From contig CP126192.1 in assembly GCA_030272155.1 (NCBI GenBank), forward strand, positions 4,002,501 to 4,066,500: DNA of 64,000 nucleotides. The letters are read 5' to 3'. The notes under the pieces are model-generated. The model was not told where the DNA came from, did not search any database, and saw only the letters and a list, made by a program, of their open reading frames with translations. This document shows positions 47,604 to 59,851 of the stretch, piece after piece (position 1 is the first letter of the stretch; every line of letters begins with the position of its first letter). Made by a program: the position numbers and the translations under genes. The DNA is from Tetradesmus obliquus (taxonomy: Eukaryota; Chlorophyta; Chlorophyceae; Sphaeropleales; Scenedesmaceae).

Positions 47604-49046
47604 ATGGGAAATTGCCTTGCACGCCCAAAGACGCCAACAGTACAACATGAACCGCCTAAGGTGCACGAAAGCTCTGCGATGAGGCTTCTTGCGGGCCTCA
47701 GGCGGTCCCCACAACAGCAGCAGCAGCAGCAGCAGCAGCTCATCAATGCTGTTGACCTGCATGCTGTTTAGACAGTGAGCCACCTGCAGGTCAATGCAAG
47801 ACGGAGTTTGAAGTTGACAGCTATGAACACCTAGCAATGTTTTGCTGCTGCAGGTGCAGGAAGAAGCGCAGCCTGACCTGGCATGCGCATTTCCTCCAGT
47901 GGACAAACAATCGCAGCTGCAGCGTTCGCTGCTAGGCAAAAGACATGCCGAAGATGTGACAGAGCACTACGAGATAGGCAGAGTGCTGGGTGCAGGGTAT
48001 TACGGCACCACTAGGATAGCCGTCCACAAAGGCACCGGAGAGGTGTTTGCATGCAAGTCCATCAACAAGAGCAGGTGCGCTGCCTGAAGCGCAGCTCAGT
48101 GCGGCGGTAATGCAGGGCGATGGAGACAAAGCATGCATTTCATCAGCAATCAATATTTGCTGCTTACTGCTTGCAGTTGAAGCAGCAGGTGTGTACAGAG
48201 TTACATGTTTTAACTGGGACATCCACACATGTTATGCAGCCCTGGCTACCTCCCTGACATGCTGTGGACCTGAGGCCAGGGCAGCATCCTGCATAATTGT
48301 GCTGCTTAGACTAGTGCTAGTAGCAGTTCAACGCGTTGCAGCAGAAGCTGTGGTGTGGCTGTATGAATTGCCGAGGCTGCTGACGCTGGTGTCGTTCTGT
48401 GTGCAACAGGCTAGGCGATGGTGATGCAGCAAACGTCAGGAGTGAGCTGCAGATCATGCACCACTTGGCAGGTAGGTGCAAGGACGCAATGCCATCCAAG
48501 ATGGTGCCAGGAACCACATGTAACTAATGCTGCCTCCACAGCATGTGCCCCGCAGCAGTGCGTTGTTGCTCCATGCTGTGCGAATTTTACGACCGTAGAG
48601 AGCTCATATGTTCTACACTGATACCCACACAGTAACAGGGGTAAGGGTAACGCTAAATGTGAAGGTAAACAAGGTAAACAGTCATTGGCACACCTAGCTG
48701 TGCACATCGAGTGTCATGCTGTCGCTTGTGGCTGCCAAGCAACATTCTCTGCCCACGCTGGCTGCTGCTGCTGCTGTGTTGATGTGGTGCAGGCAACCCC
48801 AACATAGTCACCCTCCATGAAGCTTTTGAAGACCACGTGTATGTGAGTGGCCACACTGTAGGCAGGGCCATCACCTGTATTGCATCAGCTTGGCAGCAAA
48901 ACAGTACATAGAGGCAGCAATGCACAGAACAAGTATCTACTGTTCCGTGCATTGTGCACCTTCGCCAGGGCTCTATGCTGTCAAGTTCAAGACACAGTGC
49001 TGAGCCAACATTGACGACACCATAACTAAACGATGCCTACTGTCTG

Positions 49047-49097
<51 letters not shown>

Positions 49098-49105
49098 GCT
49101 GCTGC

Positions 49106-49145
<40 letters not shown>

Positions 49146-49561
49146 TGCACCTCATCATGGAGCTGTGCAGCGGGGGCGACCTGGTGGAGCGCATCATGTC
49201 CAAGGGCAGCTACACGGAGCGCGACGCGGCAGCAGCAGTGCGCAAGATGCTGGAGGTGCGGCGGCGCTGACAGGGACACAAGGGAGTGCGGCTGGGGCTT
49301 ATGTTGTGGCAGTCACAACGCTTGACTAGGCGGCAGCAGCAGCAGCAGCAATGGCAGCATGCAGTGTTGGGACATATGGGCTGCACAATGAGGCAATGAG
49401 AGTGTGGCGTAACGTGGGCAGCCATAAGGCTTGTTTGTGCAACAGCAGCAGCAGCGTGCGCAAGATGCTGGGGGTGCGGCAGGGCTGGTAGGGGCACACG
49501 GGTTTGATGACGTGGGAGCGTGACTGTTGTATAGGGTGCGGGAGTCACAAGGAGTGACTAT

Positions 49562-49595
<34 letters not shown>

Positions 49596-50656
49596 GCAGC
49601 ATTGAAGTGCGGGGCTGGAGAGCCGTCCATAGACAGCAGCAGGAGGAGAGTGCAGTGCTAGGGCACAATCCTGGCATGACATTTCGTGTCAATTCAAGCA
49701 TTAGCAGTGCACGCTGTTTGCTCTGCACTGTTCTTGCACTTTGCTGCAGGTGGTTGCGTACTGCCATGAGCTTGGGGTGGTGCACCGCGACCTGAAGCCA
49801 GGTGCGCCTGAAGCTGTTTTTGTGCCAGCTGGACTGCTGGTGTTTGTCCAGCAGGCATCTGGCAGCATCACTGCATGGTGCGCCTGGTCCATGGTGCATC
49901 TGCATGCGGTTGAAGATTGTTGTCCTGTGGTCTAGCTACTATTAGTTGTAGCTTGCACGGTGGGTCAATACAGACACATGCTGTTGTTGCGGACAGCAGC
50001 GCTGCAGTTCAGGCTTGATTGTTTACGTGTCGCTGTATGCTGCTGGCCCCTGCAGACAACTTCCTGCTGAGTGACCCAACGGAGCGCGCTGACCTCAAGG
50101 CAACAGGTGCGCAGCAGCAGCTCAGATTGGACATGCAGCTTGACTGTTGATGCACATGGAGACAGAGGTAGCCGTTGCTGCTAGTTGCAACAGTACTGTG
50201 CATATTGTGTGCTTTGCTCTGCGGTGATGTGCCCGGCCGGACCGCAGCTTGTGAGCTTGTCCTGCTGTTTTGCTGTGCTGTGCTGCTGTGTGCTGCGAGC
50301 AGACTTTGGGCTGTCCACCTTCATCAAGCCTGGCCAGCAGCTGAGCGAGGTGTGTGGCACAGCCTACTACATGGCACCTGAGGTACTGCTGGTGAGCACG
50401 CCTGTGCTGTTATGTAACATGTTATGTAACATGTTATGTGCAGCGAACCATGTGCCTGCCTTGCTGCAGGGCCTCCTGCAAGACAGCAGGCAACTGAGTG
50501 CTACATAGCTGTTGTTCTCAGCACTTATGGGGTCAATCCAGCAGGGCCGCATCGTATCTGGTTTGTTAGCATGCTGTGCCGTCCCCCTGCAGGATGTTAC
50601 GCTGTCATCGTGCACCCCAACCGCCTCACCCAGCACGCTCTTTCCCTTGTTCCCTC

Positions 50657-50729
<73 letters not shown>

Positions 50730-53386
50730 GCTGCAGCGCTCCTACACTGAGAAGGCTGACGTGTGGGCGCTGGGTGTGGTGCTGTACATCCTGCTGTGTG
50801 GGCGGCCGCCGTTTGAGCACGCGCTGGACGAGGAGATCTTCCGCATGGTGGTGGATAACGGCGTGCCTGACTTCACCTACCACGCCTGGGACAACATCAC
50901 GGAGCCGGCTAAGGTAAGAGGCCCTGCTGGTGCAGCGCGGCGGCATGCTGGCAGCAGCTGCTGTTCTGCGTGGACTTGAGATCTTTGATATTAGATCTGC
51001 CGCATGGTCGTTGCAGGATGCGGCACTTATGGTTGTCTGTGAGTGTCGCCTGCATGTGTCAGCAGCAGCTGCAGTACTGTACAGTACTGTGATAGTCTGT
51101 GCATGTCGGTACATTGGCTGCCGCTGACTCACATTATGAATGGCACCAGTAAGCTGCGTGTCATGCTGGCGCCAGCTGCGTTCCTGCAACAACATAAATC
51201 TGCCGTTCCCCTCACCCAAGCCACCACCTGTGCTGCGCAGGAGTGTGTGCGGCTGATGATGACGTACAGTGACAAGCGCCGCCCCTCAGCGCGCGACATG
51301 CTGGGCCACGAGTGGATCCGCGAGGGTGGCGTGGCTGGCAGCAACGTGATCGAGCCTGAGGTGCTGCACCGCATGCGCAGCTTCGCGGCCATGAACAAGC
51401 TCAAAAAGAAGGCGCTGCTGGTGAGGCGGCAGCTTAGCAGCAATTGACATGCAGCTTTGTGGCTTGATGATGCAGCTTTGCGGCGTTGAATGTGCTGCTT
51501 CGCAGCCATGAACAAGGTCAAGAAGAAGGCGCTGCTGGTGAAGGCAGCAGCCGGCAGGAGGCGACTGTTGGGTGCAGCTTAGACATATGGGATGTGTGTC
51601 TGCCTCCAGAGGTATATGCCGTTTTGTCATGTGTGTCTGCGCAACAGTGAAGCGTCTCGCTGTCCTGTGGATAGTGTTAACAGAGTGTGAGGCAGGTGTT
51701 TTGCGTCGCACACAAATTCATGCCCCTGTTTCTTGACAGCACAACCGCTCGCGCCCGCTTTGTTGCTTCATGTCGCAGTTCATCAGCCAGCACCTGGCCC
51801 CTGATGAGATCCGCGGCCTGCGTGAGCTCTTCGCCTCCATGGATGCAGACGGCAGCGGCACCATCACGCTGGACGAGCTGCGCACGGTGTGTGGCATGGA
51901 ACCTTTGATCTGCCGTGTGCTGCTGCTGTGCACAGCTTGAAAGGTGGCTGAACCCTGCAATCATGCAATCATCACACACGATGTGCTCTGTACCTATGCT
52001 GACAGCCGGCACGCCCGCACTGCAAACACTGTTGGGCATTGAACTTGGACAAAAAGATCCAGTTACTCACGGCATGTCCGTATTGTTTGTCACGCAGGGC
52101 CTGGCCTCGCGCGGTGCGGCGCTGCCTGAGGGTGAGCTTGCTGCGCTGATGGCCATGGCTGACGTGGACGGCAGCAGGGAGCTGGACTACACCGAGTTTG
52201 TGGCAGCCACGATGCACGCGTGCAAGGTGCAGCACGAGCAGCTGCTGATTGAGGCGTTCCAGGTGAGGCGGCTGCTGCGGTATGGCTGGGAGATGGCTTG
52301 AAGAAGGTGGAGCCTCACTTCAGCTCTGGTTGCAGCTGTGCAGGTGGATCATTTGTCCACCTCTTGGGTGAAAGGTCGTGGGTTTGTGGATTCAGCTGTA
52401 CAGTGGTGCTGACTGGCTTGCAGCTGCTGCTAGGCCGCCCCTTTGTCTGCTGATACTGCTGTGGCTGCTAGATACGGCCCACGCACACACCGCACAGCTG
52501 GGCAGCACTCATGCTTGTTGTGTTGCTGTGCGCGCAGCATTTTGACACTGACAACAGCAGCTGCATGAATGGTTATGGCTACTACACATCACACGCTGCA
52601 CACTGCACACTGTACTTGACGACTGCCATGTCTGTCTTTGCTTGGCTGGCTGTGGCCGCAGCACTTTGACACTGATGACAGCGGCTTCATCACGAGGGAG
52701 GAGCTGGAGGTGGCGCTGCGGGAGCATGCAGCAGACGCGGGGCAGCTGCAGGGAGACATCGACGCAGTGCTGGCGCAGGTGGGAGCCCAGGTTGTGGTGT
52801 AACGGTACACCACATGCTGCTGTTGTTGACAAAGTGATTGCTTCCAAGGGCATGCAAGCGGGTCTAGCCTGGCTCGCAACAGATCTTGACTGGGATAGTT
52901 GTGTGGTGCAGCGGTTGTAGGCTTGCATGTGCAGAGCTCTCGCAGCCAGTACACAGGGGGTCAAGGACGCAAAGCAGACCGCCTGGTCTTGCGCTGGAAT
53001 GCGTAGCCTTGCAGCGCCGCTGCCAACTGCTCGCCTTGCCCACTCAGGCGACAGCCTACAGCAGTGTAGGCCGCGCCCAGCATGCATGCAACTATCAAAC
53101 TACTTTCCTGCTGCTGCTGCTGCTGCTGCTGCTGATGCTGCTGCTGATGCTGCTGCAGGCTGACAAGGACGGCAACGGGCTGATCGACTATGCAGAGTTT
53201 GTGCAGATGATGCTGCCAGGAGACCGCGCCAGCCAGTGCAATGCAGCCAAGTTTGCCGCCAACTGGGCTCGCACGCACTCCCAGAAGCGCAGCAGTAGCA
53301 GCAGCATGCAGCAGCTTAACGACACAGCTACGTCTGGAGGCGACCAGCAACAGCAGGAGTGCTGCAAGTGCGCTGCAGGTACCTAA
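47604..53386 (+). CDS. Calcium-dependent protein kinase (CDPK)
   Basis: The start MGNCLARP is an N-myristoylation signal with a palmitoylatable Cys4, so membrane attachment is expected. The kinase domain is spread over many exons: glycine loop LGAGYYGTTRIAV and VFACKSI (about 47854-48074), NPNIVTLHEAFED (from 48794), VHLIMELCSGGDLVERI (from 49145), VVHRDLKP (about 49751-49801), NFLLSDP, DFGLSTFIKPG through APEVL (about 50302-50391), then EKADVWALGVVLYILLCGRP (from 50737). The autoinhibitory junction follows (RMRSFAAMNKLKKKALL, to 51420). Four EF-hands follow: DADGSGTITLDE, DVDGSRELDYTE, DTDDSGFITREE and DKDGNGLIDYAE. The second has Arg at an unusual loop position. Calcium binding releases the autoinhibitor and activates Ser/Thr phosphorylation; targets are unknown. 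A Gln run lies in exon 1. The exon 1 donor is unclear. At least three introns carry copies of neighbouring exon edges. Confidence 0.93.
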
Positions 53387-55631
53387 TGGCTGCTTATCCA
53401 GCTGCCACTTCGATGTCAGGTATCTGCAAGAATCTTGGCAGCGGCTGCAGCAGCCCTGGCCAGAGCCATCAATGCAGTTGACTGCCCCTAATCATGCTGC
53501 AACACACACTGTGCGGCATGCATGCGTTCAAGTGACTGCACTAAAATCTTTTGCCATACAAAGTAGCACTCAAACTCTGTTGCCCAAACACAGGTGTGTG
53601 GGCTTTCCGCATGGCACCGCCTGCTCTTCTTTCTTTAGTGGCGCTGAGCACTGTCTTTTGGCAGTGCCTTTCAGCAGCCAGGCCTTGTTTTCATTCAGCA
53701 TCCAACTTGTTTCCGTTGCCCTTCCTTTGTTTGTAGCCTGCATCATGCACCCTGCATACTGCATGGGCTTATCAGCTGGCCCTCGCTTGTGCTCGTGGCA
53801 GCTTGTGAGCGTTACTTTGCGCATGGCTGCTGCTGATGTGGGCACAGCAATGCAGATGCTCACAAGCGCCTTCCTGCAACACGGCAGCGCGGCTTGCCAT
53901 GTCCATGTGTACACATTGCTGCTGCTGCATTACTACCGCGCATACACATCCCCACCATTGTTGCAGGAATCATACGTTGGTGCATTGCCGCATTGTGTGT
54001 TGCGCACGGCTTCCTGCAAACATTCTTGATGTATACACCGTGCAAATCTCTATAGCACATTTTGTCAGGGTACTGCCACTGGCAGTTGCACAGTGCCGGC
54101 TGATAGATTTGCTGCCATGCATGTGGGGAGGCTATGCATGGCACAATCTGTGTTTTCCTAGAGCTCCATTTGACATTGACCATGCATTTCGAAGCGTAAG
54201 CTGCCAGTCGCCTTGTCTCAAGTATGTTATGCTCGTACACATCATAATGTGCATGGCCATTATCATCGTTTGCCAGGGGGGATGAAATTCACTGCCATGT
54301 TTGTGCTGCAAACCTTGGCATGTTCTCTGCTGATGGTGGCGGTGCAGTTGACGCACATGGCAGTGCACGTATTCCTGTTGCAGCCTTTTTTTGTGGTTAC
54401 CAAGGGGGATGTTGCAGCGGTTACACGCTCGTGTAACAGCAAAAACCTTGCACAATCTGCTGCCTTGCCAAACGGTGGTAAGCACACCATACAAGCCCTT
54501 ACTCCAACACACAACGCTAGATACATGTCAGCGGGCGCATTGACAAGAAGAACAGCACACATGTGGAAGCACCCTTGTCAGCAGACGCGCAGCCTGGTAC
54601 GGCCACAACATTCCAGGGTGCACCCCTAGCAGCTGAAACCGGTGCTGCAACCCACTGGCTGACTGGCAATCAGCACACCAGGCACATGACCATGCTGTTT
54701 GTGTTGAGGATGATTAGGCCAGAAGTTCTCAACCCCAGGACCGTTCGCAGCCAGTGCAAAACGACACAGTAATGCCATCCTCACACCGTGCTCAGATCTT
54801 TACCACACTTCTCACCAAGCTGATCGGCCTGAGGGAATCATGCAAGCCAGATGTACAGATGTAGAATGTGGCAAGCAGTCAGTGCATTGCCTGGTGCCAG
54901 TCAGTGCATTGCCTGGCAAGAGTGTTGAACCTCACTGTGACAAACAGCAAAAGCCCAGATGATTCCTGGATCCTGGGTGTGTGTGGGGCTTGCGGAGCCA
55001 GAAATTGCCCAATAGGTGCATGGCAAGGTCTGCTTATGCAAACCCACTATCAAGCAGATGACAGCCACTTGTAGTACGCACACCAGAACGAACACTCCAA
55101 AACAGCGCAAGACGCGCCAACCATGACGTTCAACTGCCTGCAACCGCACGCACCACACAGGTTTGACAGCCTCAGCAAGTGACACCTGCAGCTCCTGCAG
55201 AGTCGCCTTGCTGTGTGTTCTCATGCCGGAGTGCACCCCACAGCCAGGCCAGCACAAAGGTCCTGCGCACAAAAGCGCATGTAACACCCATTCAGATGCA
55301 GCTGTTTCATAGCTGCTCTACAGGTCACAATGAAAACTGCACAAAGCCATCAACAGCGGCGTTCCAGCACCGTGAATCACACTAGCCTGTGCCACAAGCG
55401 CCACACGCACGCAGCCCAAGCCACAATGCAACCACGCCGTGCAGAACTACCCACCTCTCCAGTGTGGACATCAGAATGCCAGACCACTGCAGCAGCAAGC
55501 GGCAGCCTCCTGTACCGGTTCAGCACACCAGCTGCTGTGCTGCTGCTGTGGGGCCGTTCATAAGCTACTGGCAGCCTCGCCTTGCCCAGTGCAGCCGCAC
55601 TGCTGCTGCTGCTGCTGCTGCTGCTTGCTGC
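53387..55631. other. Convergent intergenic region between CDPK and USP genes
   Basis: No gene recognised. A 22-base tandem pair (CAGTCAGTGCATTGCCTGG) lies near 54876-54918. The 3' UTRs of both neighbours should be here. Confidence 0.45.
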
Positions 55632-55736
55632 TCAGTCTGTGGCATCCTCGTGCTTGACGACCACCACCGGGCACGGCACGCGCAGCATGGTGTAGTAGCT
55701 CACACTGCCAAAGCCCAGCAGGTTCTGCACGTGCCT

Positions 55737-55784
<48 letters not shown>

Positions 55785-57209
55785 TGATTGGGTTGCACTT
55801 TGGTACACAGGTCACACCTGACAGGCTGGATGAACAACAACCTGCGAACGAACAACCAGTTCTGCACGACTTTGACAGCACCGCAATGACAGCTGCGTGC
55901 TGGGGCGTCAACAAGTGCAGGGTAGCGCAGCCTAGTATGCGCGCGGGCTACGTATGCAGCAGCCTGCTGAGCGGAGCAGGGCACGTTCCCAGCAGCTGGA
56001 TTGTGGCTGAACAGCATGCAAGAAAAAGCTTGCAGGAAACAGCTTGCAGGTAACAGCTTGCAGGAAACAGCTTGCAGGAAACAGGCTGCAGCCGCCTTGC
56101 CCTCACCGCTGCCAGCCGTGCAGCCCCCTGCTGCCCAGCACCACCATGTCTGCATTGGCCTCCAGCACGTAGTCAGCCACAGACGCGCCCACGCCACTGG
56201 CACCGCCAGTGGCTGTGCGGGCGGCAACCCTGATGCTGCCTGGCTTCACCTGGGAGGGCAGGAGGAGGAAAGCGTGCAGGGGAAGTGGACAACAGTAGAG
56301 GGCAGAGGCAGCAGTGATGTTAGATGCTGAATGATAAGGCTGACCACAGCTGCCGCGGCTGGTGTGATGGCAGGTCACGATGGTGACTTGCACTGCGTGA
56401 GTGAGTGAACACACAGTGCACGTTGGACCTTTGACTACTGCTGCCGTAGCTCACCACTGTCCTGATGCTTGAAGTCACGGTTCTTAATGATGCGTCATGC
56501 GGTACAAGTAGTATGTGCACCAGCTGCAGCAGCTCCTGGAGTCTGCATGCCTGTGTGAGTCACCCAGGTGACAGCGCACACAGTCACTGCAGGTAAGCAT
56601 AAAGTGCAAGCTGTGCTCGAGCAGCTGCACACAGCTGCAACCCATTACTAGGCTCAATCAACCTGCTTTTGCTATGGCGGCGCTTCTCATTGTGTGCACG
56701 TACCCCTAAATTGAAGGCAGCATGCTGCATGTACGTCAGCAGCGCCAGGGTCTCTGCTTCCCGTGCATGCTGCTCTGACCGCCAGGCCTTCACAGCTGAA
56801 GATGCAGCCGCTGGGACGTCAGTCTCCACGATCTGCAACGTTCAGGATTAGTTTAGAGACAGGCAAGAAGCAGATCCAGGCCCAGCTACAGGTGTAGTCA
56901 GCGGCAGGTACTGCAACTGCCCAGCAGTAGCATGTGCTCCGTGAAATTTGCCAGAACATCAAACTACACATCAAATGGCAAGTTGTAGATCATAATCACC
57001 TCCGCTGGGTAAGGCCCTGCTACTCTCGGCACTACCGAAAGCAAGTGCAGCTGGTCTGTCTCCTGTTTGTACACGTTGCCAATGGCCCACTCCAGCGCAT
57101 GCAGGGACTGCTTGGTCTCGTCAACCGGAATCACTAATAGGCGATTGTTTTCCCCGGGTGCCTTTGCTGTGCTGCGCTGGGCGGGCCTCAAGAAGTCGAA
57201 GAATCCCAT
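55632..57209 (-). CDS. Universal stress protein (USP) domain protein
   Basis: Four exons. Exon 1 is 57209-57000 (MGFFDFLRPAQ... NNRLLVIPVDETKQSLHALEWAI, the first beta strand and helix of the USP fold). The second is about 56832-56700 (AREAETLALLTYMQHAAF). The third is about 56250-56105 (VADYVLEANADMVVLGSRGLHGW). The last is about 55735-55632 (HVQNLLGFGSVSYYTMLRVPCPVVVV). The nucleotide-binding signature GSRG...GSVSYY and the closing PCPVVVV strand are present, so this is probably the ATP-binding class of USP. Such proteins are small cytosolic or organellar stress-responsive nucleotide binders; the specific role is unknown. The start MGFF could be a weak myristoylation signal. The intron before the last exon contains a 15-base tandem repeat near 56029-56085. 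The gene lies 248 bases downstream of SEN2 on the same strand. Confidence 0.88.
56029..56088 (+). repeat. Tandem repeat of ~15 bases in USP intron
   Basis: Four copies of AGCTTGCAGGAAAC (one with GTAAC) between 56029 and 56085, close to the 5' splice site of exon 3 on the minus strand. Confidence 0.8.
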
Positions 57210-57457
57210 CTATGTCATGCAGAGCTGATAGGAAGTCGTGACGCAAAAGTAAAAGCAAGTAAGAGACACAGAAGTTGTGTTCACCAGCAGAGCTACCACA
57301 GGCCCTGGAAAAAGGCAAGAGCTAGCTTGCCTACTCAGCAGTGTTACCCACTGCAAAAACCCTAAACCAGCTGGCCACCATAACCCCTGGCTGGCAACTG
57401 CCTCAAAAAGACCATTCGACAGAGGCGCTTGTGCACACTCCCATCGTCCAAAGCCTG

Positions 57458-58119
57458 TTAGGCCTTGCCATCTTCTCGGTGCTCGCTCGGCACCCAGCGC
57501 TGCAGCAGCACCTCCCGCACTGTCAGCTGCTGCATGCACTCCAAGCTGCCTAGCTCCAGACCTTGTGGAATCACCACGTACAGCAGCAGCAGCTGCTTCA
57601 GCACCTGGCGTGCCAGCCGCTGCATGATGTGCGCATCCAGCCAAGTCAACCGGGTGGAGCTGGCAGCATCGCACACCTGCAGCACAAACTGCCGCTGCTC
57701 TCCACTACTCCCACTGCCGCTGCAATCATTCACCGCCCGCTGCTGCTGCTGCTGGTGGTCCTGCTGCCCTGCTGCATCAGATGCCTCCCCTGCTGCTACC
57801 GTGACAGCAGCAGCCTCTCCAACAGCAGCAGCAGGCCGCCCCACCATCACCATCACCAAGAAGTCCGAGTGTGCCCACTCCGGATGCAGCTTGTACAGTG
57901 CATAGTCAGCGCCATACAGCAGCCCAGGCAGCGGCAGCCAGCCCTTGCTGCGGAAGTGCTTGTACGCTGCGTAGCGCGACACAAACTGCAGCGCACCACC
58001 TGGGGCAGCGCTGCAGCACCAGCGCCATAGCTCCGCTGGCGCCAGCGGCCCTTGCACCTGCTGCTGCTGCTGCTGCTGCTGCTGTTCTTGAGCTTGTGAC
58101 TGCTTCTCCCGCGCTACAA

Positions 58120-58150
<31 letters not shown>

Positions 58151-58888
58151 CTGGCCTTCCTGCGCTAAGTCTTGCTGCGTGACAAACACACTGCAGCAGT
58201 TGAGGACATGTGCCAGGAAGAATGCTTCCTGGCAGGACAGCTGCACCAGCTGCAGCTGCTGCAGCTCTTCTTCGTTCACGGGCAGGCCGCACTCTGGGTC
58301 TGAATGCGATCCAGCAGGGCAACCATTGCCAGCCTCGCCGTCAACTGCCAAGCCCCCCTCATCAGCATCTGCTGTGTCTGCTGCTGCTGCCCCTGGATCC
58401 TCATCTGGTTGCACATCCAGCTCCTGCGCTGCCTCTGTAGCAGCAGCAGCAGCAGCTGCTGCTTCTGCTTGTTGTCCTGAGGTTGCTGCTGGTGCTGTGA
58501 TGCCTGCTGTCACCACATAGCTAGGTGTGCGCCGTGCCCTGCGCTGCTTCCTAGCCAGCTGCTGCATCTGATGCTGCTCAAACTGCAGCAGCACCTCCTG
58601 GGAAGCCCTGTTCACACCAGCAGCAGCTGCAGCAGCAGCCAACTGAGCCGTGCTGCTGCTGTTGCTGCTGCTGTGATCAACGCCGTCATTATCACCAGTG
58701 GCAGCTGCATTGGGCACGGGTCTGCCAACGCAGCAGCGGTCCAGCAGCCACGCAACAGCCGGCTCTGCTGCTAGCACGATGGTGCTCTGCAGTGCTGCTG
58801 CCACCAGCTGCTGCTGGCCCAGGGTGTGCAGCATGTCTGCTGCTGTCAGGTACTCGCCAGGCACTAGCTGGCGCTTGAACTTCGGCAT
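57458..58888 (-). CDS. SEN2: tRNA-splicing endonuclease catalytic subunit SEN2
   Basis: A single-exon frame of 476 residues, the only intronless conserved gene here. The N-terminal part (residues 1-60) and LSCQEAFFLAHVLNCCSVF (about 220-240) match SEN2-type subunits. The catalytic fold is YAAYKHFRSKGWLPLPGLLYGADYALY..PEWAHSDFLV, followed by the closing region HIMQRLARQVLKQLLLLYVV. The predicted triad is Tyr in LYGADY, His in WAHSDF and Lys in QVLKQL. SEN2 cuts the 5' splice site of precursor tRNAs in the heterotetramer with SEN15, SEN34 and SEN54. Two Gln tracts (near 58108-58155 and 58055-58085) and Ala-rich linkers separate the N-terminal and catalytic parts. A (CAG)n tract also sits just upstream of the start, in the presumed 5' UTR. 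It is relevant to the intron-bearing tRNA-Tyr and permuted tRNA-Ser in this window, although linkage is likely accidental. Confidence 0.9.
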
Positions 58889-58889
58889 C

Positions 58890-58953
<64 letters not shown>

Positions 58954-59329
58954 TGTGCCGGGCTGCTTACGCTCTGCTGTGCTGTGTTGAGCCCTGTGCT
59001 TGCGTGTCACACTGGCCAACCACTGCTACTGCTGCTGTAAGGCAAGTAGCTGGGAAGCAGTGCACAAGGCAGCCGCTTGCTTAGCCCCTTTTGCGTGCTT
59101 TGAACTGCGGCGACAGGAGATGGCAGCACAGGTAGCAGCACACGGAGCAGCAGCTGGAAAGCAAGCACAATTTCCTGTCTTCCCTTCCCCACCTTGCCCT
59201 GCTGAGAATGCCAGGCGATTGCATCGCTTGAACTAGAAGCAGCTTGCAACAGACACGTGTCTGCATGGCAGCCACCTGCTGTCACACAGGCCCAGCAGCT
59301 ATGCATTTTTTAGGTGCGTAATCATGCAT

Positions 59330-59851
59330 TTACTGTATAAATGCGTCCTTTGGCATTTGACCCCAGCTCACCTCCTTCACAAAGCACTGCTTCAGAGACT
59401 GAAACTCTCTCTGGCAGCAGCCTTTCTCAACCTGCACGCCAACAGAAACTGATCAGCTGTGCTGCCACCTGAAAGCAGCGTAAAGCTGCCAGCCACACGC
59501 ATACATCTTGCCAAATTCACACATGGTCTTGCTTTCTGGCAGTGCTGGGTACCAGCCACATGGTGCGCATTGAGTCATTTGCTAGGGAGCATGCACAGCA
59601 CAGCCGCAGCTCACCTCTGGAAGTCGATCAGACAGGCACTTGCCATATGCTTGAGCCTGCACAACAGCATGCTGTGTCAGTTGCAGCTGCCTGCACTGCC
59701 AGGAGTTGCTGCTGCCATCGCCATTGCTGCTGCCGCGGTTGCTGCTGTTGTGACTGCGTTGCACCTGAGCAGAGCAGGCAGCCAGGCTTGAGGCGAACGC
59801 TCGCATGTATCGGTCCGAGTTGGTGCCAGCAGCGTTCTGCTGTGGTGGCAT
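59330..59851 (-). CDS. Twin CX9C protein, NDUFAF8-like complex I assembly factor
   Basis: Three in-phase exons: 59851-59765, 59656-59615 and 59431-59330, giving 76 residues. The first CX9C (C-SAQAQAYGK-C) is created only by joining exons 1 and 2. The second (C-QREFQSLKQ-C) is in exon 3 within VEKGCCQREFQSLKQCF. This coiled-coil-helix-coiled-coil-helix pattern, with AYGKC followed by an E-rich turn and EF(x)xLKxC, resembles NDUFAF8, an intermembrane-space protein imported by the Mia40 disulfide relay and involved in assembling respiratory complex I. The C-terminus reads through a possible donor (GTGAGC after KE) to the stop at 59330; splicing there to another exon is an alternative. It is divergent from the DUF493 gene and sits between that gene and SEN2. 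Other twin-CX9C families cannot be excluded. Confidence 0.75.
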
